From Porticoccaceae bacterium UBA2002 (GTDB taxonomy: Bacteria; Pseudomonadota; Gammaproteobacteria; Pseudomonadales; Porticoccaceae), in NCBI GenBank assembly GCA_002334915.1, contig DDCQ01000025.1, forward strand, positions 13,361 through 24,584: a DNA stretch of 11,224 bases, in the 5' to 3' direction. Positions 6,900 to 11,224 of the stretch are shown here, in pieces. Position 1 is the stretch's first letter. Every line of letters begins with the position of its first letter. A model generated the notes under the pieces. It was not told the origin of the DNA, searched no databases, and saw only the letters and a program-made list of their open reading frames with translations. The translations under genes and the position numbers were made by a program.

Positions 6900-8006
6900 A
6901 TGAACACACAAGACAGCACAGCCCAGGGAATCTCCCTCGATGTAGATCTCGGCGACCGAAGTTATCCTATTCATATAGGGTCAGGACAGATGGCTGCAGC
7001 CAATATCGCCCAGTATATCCAGGGCCAAAAGGCGCTTATTGTGACTAATACCAGTATTGCCCCTCTGTATCTGCAGGCATTGCAAGATGAGTTAACGGGA
7101 GTACAGGTCGATAGCGTTGTCCTTGAAGATGGCGAACGCTACAAAAATCTTGATACCCTCAATGAGATATTTACCAAGCTAATTGAGTGTCAGCACGACC
7201 GCAAAACCACCTTGATTGCTCTGGGTGGTGGCGTTGTGGGTGATATGACGGGGTTTGCTGCAGCCTGTTATCAGCGTGGGGTGCCCTTTATACAGGTGCC
7301 AACCACATTACTGGCTCAGGTTGATTCATCTGTGGGTGGCAAGACGGCGGTCAATCATAATCTGGGCAAGAATATGATTGGGGCCTTTTATCAGCCACGT
7401 GCGGTAATTATAGATACAGATACTTTGTCGACCCTGCCAGACCGCGAGTTTCGCGCTGGTCTTGCCGAGGTTATCAAGTATGGTCTGATTGCTGACTCGG
7501 CATTTTTTACCTGGCTGGAAGAGAACAAGCAGGCGTTGCTGGCTCGTAATAATGAGGCTCTGGCTTATGCTATTCAGAGATCATGCATCAACAAAGTCGA
7601 GGTGGTCACGGCAGATGAGACCGAGCAGGGCATCAGAGCTATTCTCAATCTGGGCCATACCTTTGGCCATGCCATCGAAACATTCCAGCAATACAGGGAC
7701 TGGCTGCATGGCGAGGCAGTGGCCGCAGGTATGGTTATGGCGGCCCATCTATCTGTGCTGGCCGGCACAATAACCCCTGGAGATCTGCAGCGGGCCACTG
7801 ATTTGATTGCAGACTGCGGACTGCCAGTGCAGCCGCCGCAGAATATGACCGCAGATGACTTTCTGAATCTGATGGTGCGCGACAAAAAAGTGCTCGATGG
7901 CCAGTTGCGACTGGTGCTGCTCGACAGCATTGGCAGTGCGACAGTCAGTGCCGATTTTGAGTCAAAATGGCTGCAGCAGGTTCTCGCAGAGATTTGCACT
8001 AGCTGA
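6900..8006 (+). CDS. aroB: 3-dehydroquinate synthase
   Basis: NAD- and metal-dependent cyclisation of DAHP to 3-dehydroquinate in the cytoplasm, the second step of the shikimate pathway. The 368 residues cover the full enzyme. The NAD-binding segment [15 protein letters not shown] (107-121) is intact, as are [18 protein letters not shown] (132-149) and the metal ligands by homology to E. coli: Glu190 (in GLAEVIKYG), His253 (in [11 protein letters not shown]) and His270 (in WLHGEAV). The N-terminus is about ten residues longer than E. coli before the shared DLGDRSYPI motif (16-24). No in-frame alternative start lies between, so I keep the ATG at 6900 although no clear Shine-Dalgarno precedes it. 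It lies in the same direction as aroK and is probably on the same transcript. No intrinsic terminator is visible after its TGA stop. Confidence 0.97.
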   Translation: MNTQDSTAQGISLDVDLGDRSYPIHIGSGQMAAANIAQYIQGQKALIVTNTSIAPLYLQALQDELTGVQVDSVVLEDGERYKNLDTLNEIFTKLIECQHDRKTTLIALGGGVVGDMTGFAAACYQRGVPFIQVPTTLLAQVDSSVGGKTAVNHNLGKNMIGAFYQPRAVIIDTDTLSTLPDREFRAGLAEVIKYGLIADSAFFTWLEENKQALLARNNEALAYAIQRSCINKVEVVTADETEQGIRAILNLGHTFGHAIETFQQYRDWLHGEAVAAGMVMAAHLSVLAGTITPGDLQRATDLIADCGLPVQPPQNMTADDFLNLMVRDKKVLDGQLRLVLLDSIGSATVSADFESKWLQQVLAEICTS

Positions 8007-8056
8007 TTCAGCCTTTCCCTCTACATTCAGTTGCGTCCAGAGTAGTCCAAACCGGG

Positions 8057-8073
8057 GTTATAGTAGGTATAAC
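8057..8073. promoter_or_regulatory. Inverted repeat, candidate operator upstream of gltB
   Basis: GTTATA, five bases, TATAAC: a perfect six-base dyad ending three bases before the -35 hexamer of the predicted gltB promoter, centred near -47 from the predicted start. It contains a T-N11-A arrangement (T59 to A71 of 8000), as in LysR-type regulator boxes. The position suits an activator. The regulator is unknown. Confidence 0.35.
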
Positions 8074-8076
8074 TGA

Positions 8077-8105
8077 TTGTCGAACATGCTCCTAAAGTGT
8101 AAAAT
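8077..8105 (+). promoter_or_regulatory. Predicted sigma-70 promoter of gltB
   Basis: TTGTCG (-35, four of six matches) and TAAAAT (-10, five of six) are separated by exactly 17 bases. Transcription would start near 8112, leaving a leader of about 75 bases before the gltB ATG. It suggests gltB is transcribed independently of the upstream pil-aro operon. Confidence 0.55.
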
Positions 8106-8186
8106 GCGCGCCCTGATCAAATAACGCTTAACTTCTGTTCAACCAAGCATCATCACTAATTGTAACGTTTTACTGTGGGTTTAATT

Positions 8187-11100
8187 ATGACTCAAAGCTT
8201 ATGTCGGCTTGACGATTTTAAAGACAACTGTGGTTTCGGGCTTATAGCTCAGGTGAAAGGCCTCACCAGCCACAAGCTGTTGCAGGACGCGATTCAGTCG
8301 CTGACCTGCATGACGCACCGTGGTGGTGTTGCCGCTGACGGCAAGACCGGCGACGGCTGTGGTCTGCTTATGCAAAAGCCCGACAGCTTTCTGCGAATCC
8401 TGGTCAAAGAAAGTCTGCAAGTGGAGTTGCCGGAATCCTACGCTGTGGGCGCGGTGATGTTGAGTATCGACGAAAAGCAGCGCAGCACGGCAAAATCTAT
8501 TCTTGAAGAAGAGCTGGTCAATCAGGGTTTGACTATTATTGGCTGGCGTGAAGTGCCCACAGATAACAGCTGTCTGGGCCCTATTGCGCTGGAGTCGCTG
8601 CCTGCCTTTGAGCAGATTTTTATTGCTCCCGGAGATATTGACGACGAACAGAAATTTACCGCCCGTCTGTATATGGGCCGTCGCAAAGCGGAAAAGCGTC
8701 TGGAAGCGGATGACAGTTTCCATATTGCCAGCCTTGGTACCAATATTCTCAGCTACAAAGGGCTGATGATGCCGGTGGATCTGCCTGGGTTCTATCTGGA
8801 TCTTGCTGATGAGCGTCTGGAGACAGCTATATGCGTGTTTCACCAGCGTTTCTCTACCAACACCATGCCCAAATGGCCATTGGCGCAGCCGTTCCGAATG
8901 CTGGCTCACAATGGTGAAATCAATACCATTATGGGCAACAGAAACTGGTCTGTGGCCAGAACGCCCAAGTACGAAACAGATCTGCTGCCAGATTTGCTGG
9001 AAGCAGCGCCCCTAGTCAATCGCACAGGTTCTGATTCATCAAGCCTGGACAATATGCTTGAGATGCTGGTTACCGGCGGTATGGACCTGCACCTCGCGGT
9101 ACGCAGCCTGGTGCCGCCAGCCTGGCAGAATGTTGCTGACCGCGACCCCAACCATCGGGCACTCTACGACTATCTCTCTATGCACCAGGAGCCCTGGGAT
9201 GGCCCGGCGGGCCTGGTGATTACAGATGGCCGCTACGCCGTCTGCACCCTGGATAGAAATGGTCTGCGACCCTCGCGTTGGGTGATGACAGATGACGATG
9301 TGATTACCGTGGCATCCGAGGTGGGTGTCTATGATTATCTGCCGGAAAATGTGGTTGCCAAAGGACGTCTTGGGCCAGGTGACATTATGTCCATCGATAC
9401 CCAGGAAGGGCGTATTCTGTTCCGCGACGAGATCGAGGATCAGCTGGCGGCTCGCCACCCTTACAAGAAGTGGCTGAGTGAGGGGCACTTTGCTATCGAG
9501 TCGAGCTTTGATACTGACAGCATTGATATCGAAGGCACCCTGAGTCGCGAGCAAATAAAGACCTATATGAAGATGTTCCAGGTCTCCTTTGAGGAGCGAG
9601 ATCAGGTGCTGAGACCTCTGGCCGAAGGGGGTCAGGAGGCAGTGGGCTCCATGGGTGATGACACGCCCATGGCAGTGCTATCCACCCGGCAGCGCAACCT
9701 GTTTGACTTCTTTCGCCAGCAATTTGCCCAGGTGACCAATCCGCCTATAGATCCCCTGCGCGAAGCAGTGGTCATGTCTCTTGGAGTGGAGCTGGGGCGC
9801 GAGGGCAGTATCTTTAAAGAGCAGTCCTATCTGGGGCAGCGCATTGGTCTGTCGAGCCCTGTGCTGTCGCCACGCAAATACTACGCTCTAAAAAACAATG
9901 AATATCCCGAGTTTCCGGTTCAAAAATTTGATCTCAATTACGATCCCCAGACGGAGAATCTTAAGCAGGCTGTGCAGCGCATTTGTAAAGAGGTTGAGGC
10001 CTCGGTTCGCGGTGGCACCGTGGTCTGTATTCTCTCAGATCACAGTATCACTGAGGGCAAGCTGCCAGTTCATACGCTGATGGCTGTGGGTGCTGTGCAT
10101 AGTTATCTGATTGAAAAAGGCCTGCGCTGTGATACCAATCTGGTTGCCAGCACAGGTTACGCCCGCGATTCTCACCAGGTAGCCACCTTGATTGGCTGCG
10201 GGGCATCACTGGTCTATCCCTACCTTAGCTATCATGTGCTCTGTGATCTTATCGGCAGTGGTGAGCTGTTGGTGGATGTGGATACCGCGTTCAAGCAGTA
10301 CCGCAAAGGCATTAACAAGGGCCTGCTGAAAATTTTGTCCAAAATGGGCATTTCAACCATAGCCTCTTATCGCGGAGCCCTGCTATTTGAAGCCATAGGT
10401 TTAAACTCAGAGATTATTGATCTCTGCTTCCCCGGTTTGACCAGCCGTCTGGAGGGAGCGACCTTTGATGATTTTCAACAGGACCAGACTGAGCTGGCTA
10501 AAATTGCCTGGAAGCTGCGCAAGCCAATCAGCCCCGGCGGTCTGTTGAAATATGTCCATGGCCAGGAGTATCACGCCTATAACCCGGATGTTGTGCAGAC
10601 CATGCACAAAGCCGTGCAAAACAATGATTACAAAGCCTGGAAAGAGTACGCCAGTCTGGTCAATACCAGACCTGCGGCAACATTGCGCGATCTGCTGTCG
10701 ATCAGCAGCAGTGCAAAGGCCATTGACCTGGCCGATGTGGAGCCTATGGAAGCCATTGTGAAGCGCTTTGACTCGGCTGGCATGTCTCTGGGTGCTCTGT
10801 CACCTGAGGCCCATGAGTCTCTGGCCGAGGCAATGAATAATCTCGGTGGGCGCTCCAATTCCGGTGAGGGCGGTGAGGATCCCGCTCGCTATGGCACAGT
10901 GCGCTCATCCAAAATTAAACAGGTGGCCTCAGGCCGCTTTGGTGTGACCCCTGCTTATCTGTCCAATGCAGAAGTGATACAGATCAAGGTAGCCCAGGGC
11001 GCCAAGCCCGGTGAGGGTGGTCAGCTGCCCGGCGGCAAGGTCAATGCGCTGATTGCACGGCTGCGCTATTCGGTGCCAGGGGTGACATTGATTTCACCAC

Positions 11101-11224
11101 CGCCGCATCATGATATTTATTCCATCGAAGACCTGGCCCAGCTGATTTTTGATCTCAAGCAGGTCAACCCAGATGCCCTGGTGTCAGTCAAGCTGGTGTC
11201 TCGTCCTGGAGTGGGTACCATTGC
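8187..11224 (+). CDS. gltB: Glutamate synthase (NADPH) large subunit, N-terminal two thirds, cut by right window edge
   Basis: The large (alpha) subunit of GOGAT hydrolyses glutamine and passes the ammonia to 2-oxoglutarate, giving glutamate; it works with the GltD small subunit. The frame is open for 1012 codons with no interruption; the full protein is usually about 1480-1500 residues. The ATG at 8187 follows an in-frame TAA at 8163 and a weak GGGT site. A 14-residue propeptide precedes the catalytic nucleophile Cys15 in DNCGFGLIA, which starts the type II glutamine amidotransferase domain (about 15-430; [22 protein letters not shown] and HNGEINT motifs visible). The central domain follows (about 470-770, with [16 protein letters not shown] near 518). 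Then comes the FMN/synthase domain from about 815, with [16 protein letters not shown] (866 on), SNSGEGGED (890-898) and [12 protein letters not shown] (940-951). The 3Fe-4S cysteines and the glutamate-synthase beta-helix lie outside the window. gltD probably follows. Confidence 0.97.
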   Translation, partial: MTQSLCRLDDFKDNCGFGLIAQVKGLTSHKLLQDAIQSLTCMTHRGGVAADGKTGDGCGLLMQKPDSFLRILVKESLQVELPESYAVGAVMLSIDEKQRSTAKSILEEELVNQGLTIIGWREVPTDNSCLGPIALESLPAFEQIFIAPGDIDDEQKFTARLYMGRRKAEKRLEADDSFHIASLGTNILSYKGLMMPVDLPGFYLDLADERLETAICVFHQRFSTNTMPKWPLAQPFRMLAHNGEINTIMGNRNWSVARTPKYETDLLPDLLEAAPLVNRTGSDSSSLDNMLEMLVTGGMDLHLAVRSLVPPAWQNVADRDPNHRALYDYLSMHQEPWDGPAGLVITDGRYAVCTLDRNGLRPSRWVMTDDDVITVASEVGVYDYLPENVVAKGRLGPGDIMSIDTQEGRILFRDEIEDQLAARHPYKKWLSEGHFAIESSFDTDSIDIEGTLSREQIKTYMKMFQVSFEERDQVLRPLAEGGQEAVGSMGDDTPMAVLSTRQRNLFDFFRQQFAQVTNPPIDPLREAVVMSLGVELGREGSIFKEQSYLGQRIGLSSPVLSPRKYYALKNNEYPEFPVQKFDLNYDPQTENLKQAVQRICKEVEASVRGGTVVCILSDHSITEGKLPVHTLMAVGAVHSYLIEKGLRCDTNLVASTGYARDSHQVATLIGCGASLVYPYLSYHVLCDLIGSGELLVDVDTAFKQYRKGINKGLLKILSKMGISTIASYRGALLFEAIGLNSEIIDLCFPGLTSRLEGATFDDFQQDQTELAKIAWKLRKPISPGGLLKYVHGQEYHAYNPDVVQTMHKAVQNNDYKAWKEYASLVNTRPAATLRDLLSISSSAKAIDLADVEPMEAIVKRFDSAGMSLGALSPEAHESLAEAMNNLGGRSNSGEGGEDPARYGTVRSSKIKQVASGRFGVTPAYLSNAEVIQIKVAQGAKPGEGGQLPGGKVNALIARLRYSVPGVTLISPPPHHDIYSIEDLAQLIFDLKQVNPDALVSVKLVSRPGVGTI

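Larger units (their letters stand above)
8007..8186. other. Intergenic region between aroB and gltB
   Basis: These 180 bases hold no credible gene. They contain a 17-base dyad (8057-8073), a good sigma-70-like promoter (8077-8105) and about 75 bases of predicted gltB leader. A hexamer ATTCAG occurs twice (8006-8011, 8025-8030) near the aroB end, with no obvious role. Pseudomonas has a DamX/SPOR-type gene at this place; none is present here. Confidence 0.7.

Noticed and set aside
8002..8012. Palindrome GCTGA-T-TCAGC over the aroB stop as a terminator
   Set aside because: The one-base centre cannot form a stable loop and the following bases are not a T-run.
8161..8175. GTAA-CGTT-TTAC inverted repeat in the gltB leader
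   Set aside because: Four-base arms only; expected by chance in this AT-rich leader.
8199..8909. Long open frame (236 codons) on the minus strand
   Set aside because: It lies wholly opposite gltB, whose motifs (Cys15 region, [17 protein letters not shown]) are clear here. The antisense product shows no recognisable domain; this is a shadow of gltB codon use.
9039..9554. 171-codon open frame on the minus strand
   Set aside because: Also opposite intact gltB coding sequence; no motif, ribosome-binding site or context supports it.
1..11224. Mobile element, CRISPR array, tRNA/rRNA, phage or defence genes, or a novel multi-gene system
   Set aside because: Almost every base is accounted for by well-known chromosomal genes in a conserved order, and the gaps (at most 180 bases) hold no repeats or structures of those kinds.

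Overview
This is an ordinary chromosomal housekeeping window from a gammaproteobacterium. The layout is a partial penicillin-binding protein 1A gene (mrcA/ponA) reading leftward, then reading rightward pilM-pilN-pilO-pilP-pilQ, aroK, aroB and the first two thirds of gltB. This order is well known from Pseudomonas and related gammaproteobacteria. Base composition looks balanced (about half G+C by eye). Protein details such as the short GltB propeptide and the PilQ domain order resemble Pseudomonas or Cellvibrionales-type (marine SAR92-like) lineages. The exact taxon is inference and cannot be fixed from this sequence alone.

Region by region: positions 1-1085 (minus strand) hold the N-terminal 361 codons of a class A PBP, with the membrane anchor and the complete glycosyltransferase domain. 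The transpeptidase part lies outside the window to the left. Positions 1086-1216 are the divergent intergenic region, with a clear TATAAT box for mrcA. Positions 1217-6325 encode the type IV pilus alignment complex: PilM (cytoplasmic actin-like), PilN and PilO (inner-membrane bitopic proteins), PilP (lipoprotein) and PilQ (outer-membrane secretin). Together they join the inner-membrane pilus motor to the outer-membrane pore. The genes are tightly packed, with 1-4 base start/stop overlaps or short gaps and good ribosome-binding sites. AroK (shikimate kinase) overlaps the pilQ stop by four bases and aroB (3-dehydroquinate synthase) follows after a 59-base gap, so two shikimate-pathway genes ride on the pilus operon. 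A 180-base gap (8007-8186) carries a good sigma-70-type promoter and an inverted repeat. From 8187 to the right edge runs gltB, the glutamate synthase large subunit, open and unbroken for 1012 codons and cut by the window edge.

I found no mobile element, CRISPR array, tRNA, rRNA, toxin-antitoxin pair or defence system, and no convincing undescribed multi-gene system. The points worth a second look are small: a 17-base dyad just upstream of the gltB promoter; a hairpin in the aroK-aroB gap; no DamX/SPOR-type gene between aroB and gltB, where Pseudomonas has one; several local oddities in PilQ (a Trp-to-Cys-like change in the N0 domain, an exact 9-base tandem duplication, an acidic Gly/Asp/Pro insert); a repeated F-x-Y-S-A-L-x-M motif in PilP; and an ambiguous mrcA start.
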